This document shows, in pieces, positions 10,317 through 22,515 of a stretch of DNA of 64,000 nucleotides; position 1 is the first letter of the stretch, and every line of letters begins with the position of its first letter. The notes beneath the pieces were generated by a model. That model had not been told where the DNA came from. It saw only the letters and a list, made by a program, of their open reading frames with translations, and ran no database searches. The stretch comes from Lepisosteus oculatus. Taxonomy: Eukaryota > Chordata > Actinopteri > Semionotiformes > Lepisosteidae. The stretch lies in the NCBI RefSeq assembly GCF_040954835.1, contig NC_090723.1, positions 72,001 through 136,000 of the forward strand, in the 5' to 3' direction. The translations under genes and the position numbers were made by a program.

Positions 10317-10880
10317 ACAGTCCGGATCCAGTAGAAGGCCGATCCACTCCGGGTTTTCCTTAGCCGGCAGTCCGGATCCAGTAGAAGGCCGATCCACTCC
10401 GGGTTTTCCGTAGCCGGCAGTCCGGATCCAGTGGAAGGCCGATCCACTCCGGGTTTTCCGTAGCCGGCAGTCCGGATCCAGTGGAAGGCCGATCCACTCC
10501 GGGTTTTCCGTAGCCGGCAGTCCGGATCCAGTGGAAGGCCGATCCACTCCGGGTTTTCCGTAGCCGGCAGTCCGGATCCAGTGGAAGGCCGATCCACTCC
10601 GGGTTTTCCGTAGCCGGCAGTCCGGATCCAGTGGAAGGCCGATCCACTCCGGGTTTTCCGTAGCCGGAAGTCCGGATCCAGTGGAAGGCCGATCCACTCC
10701 AGGTTTTCCGTAGCCGGAAGTCCGAGTCCGGTGGAAGGCCGATCCACTCCGGGTTTTCCGTAGCCGGAAGTCCGGGTCCGGTGGAAAGGCCGATCCACTC
10801 CGGGTTTTCCGTAGCCGGAAGTCCGGGTCCGGTGGAAAGGCAGATCCACTCCGGGTTTTCCGTAGCCGGAAGTCCGGATC
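10317..10880. repeat. 50-bp minisatellite, array 1 (11 units)
   Basis: Eleven units recur at 50-bp spacing (GATCCACTCC at 10,341, 10,391, 10,441 and on), the last two at 51 bp. Each contains TCCGGATCCA, GTGGAAGGCC, GATCCACTCC, GGGTTTTCCG and TAGCCGG. AGTGGA and TCCACT within a unit can pair around a 7-nt loop. Because 50 is not a multiple of 3, successive units cycle through all three frames, and no frame of the minus strand has a stop; this makes long but meaningless open frames. Confidence 0.97.
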
Positions 10881-11189
10881 CTTTACGATGCACGCAAGAC
10901 TACGTTACAGATCACCGGAGTACATTATACAGGCAAATAAAGATAAGGTACGCACAGCTTTCATGTTGTGATACTTAGACATGGTTTGGAGACGTTCCCT
11001 CGTGTGTATTTTGAATTATTCAAATGCGTGTCGCTTCAATTTGGAAGCGCATCATTTCAGTGCATGAGCTTACCCGTTATATTGGGCGAGATTTCACACG
11101 GATATTCAAACAAGAACGAGTTTGCCCTGGAATCCATTCCACTGCCCAACCTGAAAGTCAGAGCATGAGAACGGACGGATTGTATGGCG

Positions 11190-12490
11190 ATTGAGGTGTT
11201 GCTCGACCACATCAATTAGGCGAGAAGTACAATCTGCTACTACGACATACGGTCTAATTATTCAATTTTCGATTATTTCTCATCTTTAGGCTATTTATAC
11301 ATCTAATAACGAGCAAGTATAATGATTAAGCCAATGATACATTATATTTTAGATTCGGTTCAGCAGTATTGAGCAGTAAAATAACATCAATTTGTCTACA
11401 GGAAATGTCAGAATTAGAAGCCTTCTTTACACCATTTTGCCGATCTGTTCAGAGTGTTTTAACAACAGAACAAAACAAAAACAAACGTAAGGTTTCTGGG
11501 CTGCTTTGAGAAAGACAATGATCATCTATATTACTTTTAAATCTATGCACACTGTGTATCTTTACCGGGTCGATTCAATGTACAATTTTGTACTGACGCC
11601 TTAACCTTATTATTCATACAAAATCTGTTTGACAATAGTCATGGTTGATTCCACTCACTTTCCCCAAAGAGGTGCTCCAAAATAGTTTGACAAGATATTG
11701 TGAGATTGTGAGAGGGATCTGAAGTATTTATTAGTACAAGTATAACTAAATTGTTTTCCTTGTAGTCTAATAAAGGTTGTAAATTCTTCCATAGTTTCTG
11801 ATGGTATACTGTTAGTTTCTTAAAAGCATCAATACCTCTCTAGGAGTAGCTCTGGTTACGACGGATTGTTATCAGACGTATCACAAACATTATATCTATT
11901 CATAAAATCTGCTTGATTCTACATTTCATCATCCACACCAGTTAATTTGTTGACCCCGCTTATACTATTTTAAACCCAGTTTTCAAAGCACAGGTTTATT
12001 TTTTCTCTGTATTCTAGATGATGTATCTATGGGAGGTATGTTTATCTATAAGAGACCACGTGAGGAGAACTTCTTCATGGAAGCTGGCAAGTTTCAGGGG
12101 GGTTTCCAGCATCCAAATGACATTCAAGTAAAAAGTCTATACCCGCTAGTTCCTGAATGATTAAATTAGGGAAACATACACCACCTACTTTGCTTAATTT
12201 TGTAAATAGTACTCTGTCGGTATCGGTATTAGATGCTCTAAACCCTGTAGCATTTAGGCCTCCTTCTGCGTGTGTTTGACAAATAACAACCATGAATAAA
12301 GTTTTTTTTTTTATTTTACTAAGGTAGAGAACATCAAATCACAAAATCACCTTTTTGAAAATCTTAATACCAAGATATTTAATCACATCTTTTACATGTA
12401 TATAACGTACGGAGCAGACACTTTTCAACAGCCACCAGTTCACTTTTCTGATATGTAAAGAAAGACCAGATACAGAGGAAATGACTTGTA
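11190..12490 (-). mobile_element. L1-type LINE fragment, degenerate (copy 1)
   Basis: On the minus strand FPNLIIQELAGIDFLLECHL (12,190-12,130) matches the conserved region after the reverse transcriptase of fish L1 elements. Further 3', FKSNIDDHCL and SSPETLRLFLFC correspond to the Cys/His zinc-binding tail. The frame is broken many times. The duplicate copy is at 27,900-29,235. Confidence 0.75.
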
Positions 12491-12639
12491 AACACATTTA
12501 ATTGCTTTGTCCACCTCTGTGTGCTTTCTCAGAGAGAGAGTTGTATCCTCAGCCAATTGGGAACACCTGTCATCTCTTTATCCTGTACTTGAATACCCTG
12601 AAACTATTTGTTATAGGGGTGTAAGCAGTGGGAAGAGGA

Positions 12640-12805
12640 GTGGGCTCGTGTCGAATTGCCTTACCCGTTCCCAATCTGCAGGAGGTCCCACGACGGCAGG
12701 TAGCTGCTCCAGTCGCTGGAGCTCAGTTCGCTGTCGAGGGAGGACGAGGGCTCTGGCTCGGGGGAATCACGGCTCCACAGCTCCTACCTGTTGCAGAGTG
12801 TTTCT
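12640..12805 (-). other. Exon-like segment, unrecognised
   Basis: On the minus strand an open frame reads ELWSRDSPEPEPSSSLDSEL and then SSSDWSSYLPSWDLLQIGNG, preceded by a GTAG acceptor-like end and followed by a GGTAAGG donor-like site. GC-rich, acidic and Ser-rich sequence is unusual for this AT-rich stretch and suggests a real or former exon. I do not recognise the protein and cannot link it to neighbouring exons. Confidence 0.3.
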
Positions 12806-13177
12806 GCCCTGCCGATGGCCTCTGTGTTTTAGAAGGATCTGTCTCTTTTCACTTGCTTACACCACAGGTTTCATCGACGATAGTGTGCATCCTGAAGCAG
12901 TGAGTTATCGGTCTTATTTCTACTGAGAAACAGTTCAAGCACTCACAAAACAATAACCAGGAGACGGTGTATGAAAAAGAATTGTAAGACTTGCAGAGTA
13001 GATTTGAATAGACAGTAGACGTCACACTGCATGCTTGAATATCAGAGATTCAATTCATTCTTTCCTGTAGGTTAACTTCCTGTTTGACATTGTTCTGCTG
13101 TCACTTCTTCACAAACTCATAACTCGCCGTGTTCAATTTTGTGTTGAGTTACAGGAACCTCAGCATCAGATGAAATT

Positions 13178-13277
13178 CTCTTCAGCGCCCCAGGGAGACT
13201 GGGGGACTTGCCAGATTTTCAGCTTTATCACTGGGTCCTTCAGCTCAGGGCTGTTGAGCAAAGTGCTCACCTCTGCT
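13178..13277 (-). other. Possible terminal exon, unrecognised
   Basis: After an acceptor-like GGCTCTCCAGCAG the minus strand reads VSTLLNSPELKDPVIKLKIW, then QVPQSPWGAEENFI and a stop. It could be the last coding exon of an unknown gene or a pseudogene piece. It lies upstream, in the minus-strand sense, of the exon-like segment at 12,640-12,805, so the two do not form one transcript in the obvious order. Confidence 0.25.
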
Positions 13278-13539
13278 GGAGAGCCACAGGGGCACTACAG
13301 AGCGGCCTCGTGTTCCCTGCTCCTGCCCGTGCCTGTGGACGGCCAGTGTGACCGCGTGCGAGACAAAGTAGTGCATTTGTGGTGTAAATACAGAATGTTC
13401 ACTAGCTGACTGAGGAAAGTTACATAGACGGGAGTATACGTTCTGAAATAATGTGAACCACTGTTACTACACACAGACAGACTACTTAAAAATCATGTGG
13501 CTTTTTAAGGTTGTTTTGTCTGCCTAAAGTACGTTAGAT

Positions 13540-13670
13540 TTGTCACAGCAGAGTTTGAATACTTACAGAATGCAGCAGCTAGAATTGTTACTTGGAGCAG
13601 AAAGAATGACCACATAACCTTGTTGTGAAAGGCGCTATATGAAAATAAATTGAATTGAATGGAATGACAG
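13540..13670 (+). mobile_element. L2-type LINE 3' end, internally deleted
   Basis: The frame reads LQNAAARIVTWSRKNDHI, the well-known C-terminal motif of L2-type polymerases. It then jumps to GGCGCTATATGAAAATAAAT followed by TGAATTGAATGG, the L2 3' UTR and its tail repeat. The intervening part of the ORF is missing. Confidence 0.75.
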
Positions 13671-15400
13671 AGTCACGGCTTTTCCAGTTTCCTCTCCTAT
13701 TATCTTCTTTATCTGCACTCTAAAACACAGTGAAACCTTGAACCTTTCAAGTGGACCACTGCCGTTCTACATCACAATGACTTTAACTAGGACGGAGACT
13801 TGAATGGGATGAAAAAGGAAAAGGCATTATTTGCAGGAAGAAATTAAACTGTTCCACCTGATCACTTGCTAAACAAAGTGATTCACTGGAGTGGAGGCGG
13901 TGAAAGCTTTGTGAATCAACTTACAAAAGGAAACATGTAAGAAACGTGGCTCCCATATTTAACCCTTGAAAAATCTATGAGTGTTATGTGGAGGTGAAAG
14001 TATTGTTCAATTATTCTAATAAAGCTCACTCAACTAAGACCCAGAAAAGTACCAGAGTATTCTCACCTAAGAGGAAATACTAACAAGTAGGATGCTAAAA
14101 TGAAAAGCCTTAAAAAGTGAATGATCTTCAGTAGCTGAAATGATTATTGAGCTCTGGGTCACAGTGCTCCTGAAAAAAAATCAAATTTCAGCAGACACCC
14201 AAGGACAGCAGGTGAGCACCATGCTGAGCCAGTGTATAAGTGTATGAATCACAGTTTCAAGGAGCTTTTTTCAGTTTCGTTCCACTGATCGGCCAACACG
14301 GGGGGAACTTCAGTCTTACTCGCCCTATTGCATTAAGAAACTGTACAACATTCTCCAATAAGAACTTGCGATCTCACCTAACGAAAAGCAATTTGCGTAG
14401 CAGGGAAAGACTGGACTCCCACTGGGGATTTTTGTTTTTCATCCCGATGGTGATGTGCACTATATAGAACGTTGCTGGACCCATGTGCAATTGGTGTCAT
14501 TTCTAATCTAGAGGTCAAAGCTGTGAAACTTTCAAAGAGATGGAAGATCTCTTGCGAGACACCAATTCACAGAAGGGGCTAATGAGATCTTTGCTTGAAG
14601 TCTCATTGTGCTGCACTATTTCATTTTTCAGTGGGCACGACTCACGGGCATCTAAAATCATCTCAGTGACGGACTAAACAGGCCTCTCGCAAAGACTCGG
14701 GAACGGACACAGACCTTATCGTCTCTGCTCCTCGGGAAGCGTGCAGAGATCACATTAGATGTGTTGCTCAAGCTCTTTATTGTCACGTACAGTAAACCCA
14801 GCAGTGTGGTCAGTGCGGGATGTGTTCTGTCCTGACGGCAGGGTATAGCAGCCAGAGGAGACCTGAAACACAAGACGGAGAGGTAAGACATTGATTCCGA
14901 CAGAGAGAGCTTTCACACCGGATTACTGACAAGAGGAGCAATAAGAGAAGAGTTGTAAAGACACGCCGAAGAGAATATTCTCATCTAAGAGGAAATATTA
15001 AGACCATTTATAAGCTTGTGACCTCAAATTAAACGGAAGTCAGACATTTTCAAAGGGAGCAACACTGCGGCACAGTGGTTAGCATCGCTGCCTCATAGCA
15101 CCGGGGCCCTGGGTTTGATTCCAGGGGTGCTGTCTGTGTGGAGTCTGCATGTTTGTTCATACAAACAGAAACTTCAAACAACAAACCCCAACAAGAAATC
15201 TGTGCACACTTGGACTCCTGCTGCAGCTGAGGAGCTGTCACGCACACACCTCCTGTGTGGGTAGTGTTGGCCGTAGGACGTGTTGTTCACAGAGAGAAAA
15301 AATACACCATAGCAAGTCAGCACTCAAACAAACCAAAAGGCCAGTTTTATTGAAGTTGACGCAGCTGGCCACACAAACACTCACTGGGTCTCTTCACCAG

Positions 15401-17145
15401 GTATCCACACAGACAGCACCCCAGGAAACCAGACCCATGAGAACGGGGCAGAGCATGCAGACTCCACACAGACAGCACCCCATGAACAGGACCCATGAGA
15501 ACCCAGGCAGAGCATGCAGACTCCACACAGACAGCACCCCATGAACAGGACCCATGAGAACACAGACAGCACCCCATGAACAGGACCCATGAGAACACAG
15601 GCAGAGCATGCAGACTCCACACAGACAGCAGCCCAGGACACCAGACCCATGAGAACACAGGCAGAGCATGCAAACTCCACACAGACAGCACCCCAGGAAC
15701 TAAATCCAGGCTCCCAGCGCTGCCACCCACTGCGCCGCCGTCTCTCACCTCCACTTGCAGATCATGACGCGACCGGAGACCGGAGACTCCTCACTCCTGC
15801 AGTAACACACCCCAGCAGGAGGAGGCGCCGACGGACTCGCTCATGGTGCAGTGAGCCCAGCGGTGTGAGGCTGGTGTCCAGCGCTGATGTGTCCCTGATA
15901 GTCCTGTCCCACAGCCTGCGAGTCACCGTTTCTTCCACAAAATACTCCAGCCAGCGCTTTTTAGACTCAAGTTTCTTAAGTTTCTGTTTTTCTCGCAGAT
16001 TAGATTAAAAAAGCCGCCTGTTGACCTGCTGGAGGTCAGACCCGCTCCGGCAACAACTACTGCAGCTCCGTTGCCCCGGCAACCACGTTTTATTTAACAA
16101 AGTAAAATAAACACCGGAGAAAAGTTTGCAAACAAGACAAGAGAGCTCAGAAACCCACAGACACGACGGCAGTGGGTTTTGTTTCTGTGTCGAGTGGATA
16201 AACCAGGCAGGACGAGCGCTGCAAACACACTAGAGTACACATAACACAATCAGGGGTACACAAGACTCCTGCTTTTTACACAAACAGGTTCAACAGGTCA
16301 ATAAAGAGCAGGTCGGCACAGCTGTCATGATGTCTCATTTACAAAGAGTCTGAAGATTTGCTCGTCTCTTCCCAGAGCAGCTTCACTCCGGAGAGCAAGG
16401 AACAGCTCCTGCCGAGTCCGTCTTGTAAGACAGACATAGAAATCCGCGACACGGTAAATACACTGACATTGTATAATTAATTCTGATGCTCAATCAAATC
16501 TGCGGAACACGTGCGGAGCGCAGTCCAGAGCACTATAAAGACTACATTTCCCACAAGCCCTGTGGCGACTTCCTTTTGACGTAATCGAATCGCGTCTTTT
16601 TATTTTTAATTATAACAACAATACATGCCATAAAAACAAGAATACATATAACACAGAGTATAGTCAGGGGTACATACGATAATACATGTACATGTTATGG
16701 AAAAAGATTAAACAAGTAATCTTGTTTAATAGTAAACAAAAGCAGATGAGGTCCGTACATGTTTCAAATTGTCTGTACAGACGCATTTACATCCGTTTTA
16801 AAGTGTTTAAACATGGGTCTCCTCTCACAGCATTTCGTTAATTATTATGAAGTATCGTATTTTTTTAAATACAAACGATATTTTCATATTACTTTCAATA
16901 GGTTTAAAATGTAGTATTATTTAACTTCTTTAAAAGTAATGTCAATATTAGTTTCCTTCTTTACGTTATCTTTCAGAGTTGCTGTCACAAACGTCACAGT
17001 TATCATCTGTATTGATTTTCAATCTCTGCACAACGAGGATCTGTACAGAGGCGCTATTGGACTCGCCGCCATAGACTCGTGTATCTCTGTCGCCGCCCAG
17101 TGGACATTTCTCGAAAGTGCAGTTCTTTTTAACTTTTTATGGTAG
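15401..17145. repeat. Composite module M4 (copy-2 counterpart of M1)
   Basis: This is the same content and order as M1, shifted by 14,085 bp, with no difference noticed. It includes L1 3' ends at about 16,225-16,360, 16,600-16,810 and, just past the module, 17,145-17,320. Confidence 0.8.
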
Positions 17146-20100
17146 CAATAAAAATAGATACAATACAAACAAGAGTATATTTATAGCACATCAATAATAC
17201 CATCAGGGGTACATAGTATAATATATTTACACTTCTGAAAAAAAGATTAAACCAGGTTAATAAAGATAAGGGCTGATATAGTCTGTAAATACACTTTTAC
17301 ATCTATTTAAAATGTTCTAACGAAGCTGCCTGAGGAAAGAACTTACTGTTTTGATTACATGAATCAGAGATTGTGACTCTGCCTTTAGCTTCCCATTCCT
17401 TCCAAACAATTTCAATTTCACACCTCTTGTTGTGCCAGAGGGTCCCCAGCACTGCTGTCACCTCTTCTGTACTCCTCCTATGCTAACAGCTGTGTATCTA
17501 CTGCTGACTCCGTGAAAGGAATCAAGACTCCAGATGATCCCACCCAAATAAAAAAAAAATTCTGGAGTGGAAGGAGGTCTCTGCTTTAGTCGGCTGGTGC
17601 CGTGAAAACAACCTCTAACTCTATATAACTCCAACTGCCTGTGTCTCAGGAAGCCCTGGTCCGTTTGTAATGGAAAACCATTGAGAGCACTAGAATGACT
17701 GATTTCCATCTTCACTCTAGGTCACTGTGCTGAACAGCACATTACTGTATTCTGCATATGATATGTCTGTTATTTACACCTTTTCTTTCTCACTTTGTCT
17801 CTCTGTCCGTTTGGATCAGGTATTTGGAGAGCACCACCACACCAGCCAAACTACCCAAACAGTTGCTTAGGCACTCAAGTGGACTTGATCAAATTAAACT
17901 TTCCAACCTAAACAGGAAAATGACAGTTTAAATGGATTCTACTGCCTTATTAATCATATTTCTCTTCTAAATTCTTTTAAAATAAAAACAAATATTTCTG
18001 ACATGATACACACAAATAGCTATTTTTATACTTTCTGGTTATATTTCAATCTTATAAATGAAGCATTTCTTTCCTGCGGTTTGAGGTTGTTAAAGAGAAA
18101 GACCCCATACTATCACAACCCCCTTTACAGGCTGGTGAAAGAGGTGAAATGAGGTAGCGGAGGTGTAATTGAGTCGGAAAGCAAACTCTCACCTGCTGCT
18201 TGCCAGGACAGGAATCTTACAAAGGTCCCCTCCTCCCAGGAGGGTCACAGTAACAAATACTAAACACGAATGATTACAGTTCAGGGCCCCAGCACTGCCA
18301 CCCACTAAAATAAACATGACACACAAGAGAACCCATAAGACAGTCATAGAAATCCATGACACGACAAACACGCTGAACTGGTACAATATAATTAATTCTG
18401 ATGTTCAATCAAATCACCGAAACACGTGGGCAGTGCGGGCCAGAGAACTACAGAAACTACATTTCCCATACGCCCCGTGGGCGACTTCCTTCTGACGTCA
18501 TCGACTCGCGCCTTTTCAAAATCAAAATGACTACATTCATATGAAACACACTCAGAAACAATATCAAATGGTTTGATACAGAGTGCAGAAACAACTGAAG
18601 AGAACTACCAGAACTAAAACAACACCACACCACTCTGAACTGCGCCTCAGATACTGTGAGATGGTTAGACACTACATGCACACCCTAAAGAAGATAAGCA
18701 CATACACAAACAGACAACTCTCAGACCACAAAAGGCCTGAAGCCAAGACACAGTCAACAACGCTTGATCCAACTGCAGCTCAGACCTGCAGCAAAGCCTG
18801 CTCAAACTCCCCAACCTCGTCCTGACGGCCGGCTGTTTCCCTGAGGCCTGGAATCAAGGACTGATCACGCCCGTCTGTAAAATGGAGACAGACTCGACCC
18901 CAACAGGTACCGGAGCTTCAGTGTGAACAGTAACCTGGGGAAGGAACTCTGTCGTAACTTGAATATCTGATAACCGGCCCTCCTTACTGAGCACAATGTC
19001 CCGCATTAGAGTCAGAGTCAGACTGGCTTCCTACCAAACCGCCACACATCCCATCACATTCACACCTGGGCACTGCCAGCCCATCTGGACCCAGAACAGC
19101 AGAGCCAGGCATTGCTGGAGCAGGACTGTCACACCTGGGCACTGCCAGTCAATCTGGACAAGACCAGAGTTATGGTTTTCCAGGAGAAAGCCAGACCTCA
19201 GGGAAACAGGTACAAATTCACACTGAACAACAACACATTGGAGCACACATCCAGCTACACATATCTCGGTCTCACCATCAGCTCTTCTGGGAGTTTTGAC
19301 CTGGCACTAAAGGCACTGAGGGAGAAGGCACTCAGGGCTTTCTACGCAATAAGAAGGAGGCTCTTCAATGTCAACCCACCAACAAGAATTTCGCTCCAAA
19401 TATCTGAAAGTGTAATCCAACCCATTGCTTTATACGGCAGTGAAGTGTGGGGTCCCCTCACAGACCAGGAGTACACTCTGTAGAAACTCTAATCAATCTG
19501 TAGAAACATCCGCCTTGCGCAGAGAAAAACAGCTAACAGCGAGTGCAGGGCTGAATTAGGCCAGTACCCACTATTGATAAACATACAGAACAGAGTAATC
19601 AAACACTTGTTACACCTGAGAAACAGAGGCCACAATTCATACCACCACTAGGCCCTGCTGATCCCAGAGTACAGCTGGTGTTGACACCAGTCAGTCTCAG
19701 GACAGCACAGCTGCAGCAACATCAATCACAATCATCCAAATGCGGAGGGGACTGCAGTCCAGAGAAACCCAGCATTTGACAAGGACTGGAGGCCATTTCG
19801 CACCACAACTGTAGAACAGGATTCTTTCTGCACACCCAGTACTGGGGGCTGTGTCGGAGGCTCCTCACCAGAAGAGACTTGCATTCCTGTGTGCTCCTCT
19901 CGTTCTGTGATGATTTTAAACGTCGAATCGGGCAGGAGGCAGGCGCTCTTCGGGAGCTCTCGTCCCGTGCTATAACTCGGACCACGCGATGGCACAATTG
20001 CTTCCTACATCGAAACAGAAACTTCAAACAACAAACCCCAACAAGAAATCTGTGCACACTTGGACTCCTGCTGCAGCTGAGGAGCTGTCACGCACACACC

Positions 20101-22515
20101 TCCTGTGTGGGTAGTGTTGGCCGTAGGACCTGTTGTTCACAGAGAGAAAAAATACACCATAGCAAGTCAGCACTCAAACAAACCAAAAGGCCAGTTTTAT
20201 TGAAGTTGACGCAGCTGGCCACTCAAACACTCACTGCGTCTCTTCACCAGGTATCAGAAACAAAATAAAGGAACAATCTTTTTATCATATCCACTCGCAC
20301 CTTGCTCTCATTTCCAGACTCCTAACTCACCACTCCCAACAAACCCCACTGCTCACAACACCCTTTAAATAGGATTTGGCCCGTACCACTATGGATACAA
20401 TAGGTGTAAAACAGAAAATTCAAAAGATAAACAATACATAGCACAGCAGTCCGGACTACTTGGACACACAAATACATGAAACCCTTAACAATTCACAGGA
20501 CAGACATTCAGCAGATCGTCTATACCTAGTTGCCATTTTTCGCAATAACATTAGGCTCTGATAACCTCCCCTCTCAGCATTCCAGCAATGTTATGTTCCT
20601 CTAGCTAAGCTTCAGGCATATAACCAGTCTCCTATCTGATTGCAACCTTTTGACCTTTCTGAGGATCCCTCAGAACAAATAGACACTGGAGTCTCCTCTC
20701 ATGCAGTGCTGTTAAGACTTAAGCTAGTGGCATCCTACACTATGCTTTGTTCCTTTAGGACCATTTCTCTAAAAATAGTGTTCTCTACCTTTTGTTTCCT
20801 CTCCTGTCCATAGCTGGAACAACTGTTTGCTAACAAAGACTGTTTATCTGTCTGGAAAGGTCTCCAAACTGTTACCAATTACAAAAGAAAATCCCCTCAG
20901 ATACATCTTGATCACTCTCTACCAGATAACACATTTTACAGCAGGCCTGAAACACAAAGGATCTCCAACGACCTTGTCCATGGCAGTCTCGCAACTCGTC
21001 CAAATAATTCACATCCTGGGGATGAGCTATTGTCCCCCACTCAACTGGAGTGCCACTCCCACTCACACTCAATCTCTCACGAAGACTTGACGCCGTTAAC
21101 AAGTCTTGAGAATGCCCTGTGAAGCAAAGAACAGGATGTGTTAAGGCTATTCAAAAAGCAAAACTGTAAAAAGGCAGCAGGACCTGACTGTGTATCTCCA
21201 GCCACACTACAGCCCTGTGCTGGCCAACTCGCTCCAATCTTTACAGATGTTTTTAAGCAATCACAGTGCCAGACTGCTTCAAATCTTCTGTTATTGTTCC
21301 TGTTCCAAAAAAGGACACAAGAACCTGCCTTAATGCCTACAGACCCGTCGCACTAACGTCAGAACTGGCGCGTCTTCCCAACACGTTCGTGTCAGAGTGA
21401 GGTGACCCCTCATACAAGAATTATTTCCTGCCTCATATATGACTACGGCACCTAGCAATGCAACAGGTTCTGTTGATCTCCCAGATCCACCAATGCCCAC
21501 ACAGACCAGCGACAAGCATGTGTATCGTATAAGTGACCTTTTTATTTTTCTATCCACATTCACCATCAGCCAAAGACACAACGAAAACAGCAGCAACAGA
21601 AGGTCCTTCCAAGGGTCATAATGAATCCAGAGGGACGGCAGTCTTTTCTGTCAAGTACCGAAGAGTGGCCACTCGAACGATTCTTCTTCGTACCTGTAAA
21701 GTCTTTGATGGCCCCAGTGAACGAGAGGCCGGTCCCATTTCCCCAGACTCCGTTCAGGTTCCACTAGAAATCCTCCCGCGAACTGTATTCCATTCCCCTC
21801 AGTTTGGAGCGGCTAGCCGGGCCGGTTTCTCGCTCCTTGCCTTCAGGTATTAAAAGTCTCTGTACAGTACCTCTGTTCCGATGCCACTGTCTCCCGTGGT
21901 CGTCAATCGGTCCTTGCCTCCGCGAACTCGCGCTCCGCAGCTTCCCTTGTGCTGCCTGTGTCGTCTCCCGGGTCTGGTGGGAATCGGGAGCCCGCTCCGT
22001 TCCGGCTCAGATGGTTTTATTCCTCCCCTCAGCCCATCTCCCTCAGGGGGTTTTCCACTGTCCCTGTCAGAAAGGGGCTTGCCCAGTATTTTACCAGGAG
22101 GAAGCTCGTGTGGCTGAAGAGTGTGAGAGTGCCGAGCTAAGGTGTTATGGGCCCTTATCACTTCTTTGTTCACTCTCCGGGTCGGAGAAACCTGAAAAGA
22201 GACAAACGTTGTGAGACCATTTATAAGCTTGGTGACCTCAAATTAAACAGAACAATAGCAACACTGTTCTACAAACCTTTCATTGAAAGGGTTTTCAAAC
22301 ACTGTCCCACTTGCTGGTTTGGCAACATCAGTAGCTGGAATTGAATATGCAGCCATTAGTCTGCCTGGCAAAAAACAACCGGTCTCTCCAGTGGTCTGCA
22401 TACAAGTGAACACACAAACCCCATACTATTAAAACCCCTTTAGGGCACACTCACACCACAACACAATCAACCCGACAGACTCACCAACACTGGACTGCAG
22501 AAGCGGCAGGAAACC

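Larger units (their letters stand above)
1..14085. repeat. Tandem segmental duplication, copy 1 (14.1 kb)
   Basis: The sequence at position 1 restarts at 14,086, giving a head-to-tail copy with a period of 14,085 bp. Bases 1-8,915 pair with 14,086-23,025; the offset grows from 14,085 to 14,110 through two small insertions in copy 2 (6 bp near 21,747 and 19 bp near 22,722). Bases 9,381-12,490 pair more loosely with 24,780-29,235. Bases 12,490-14,085 have no counterpart that I can see in copy 2. No intact host gene is recognisable inside; the content is LINE pieces, SINE-derived minisatellite, promoter-like modules and a 50-bp minisatellite. Confidence 0.95.

Noticed and set aside
10317-10880. 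CRISPR-like array
   Set aside because: Units are contiguous and repeat as a whole with no unique spacers, and the genome is eukaryotic.
10205-10893. Minus-strand ORFs of 135-214 codons
   Set aside because: They are translations of the 50-bp minisatellite in all three frames; no start context, domain or splice structure supports a protein.
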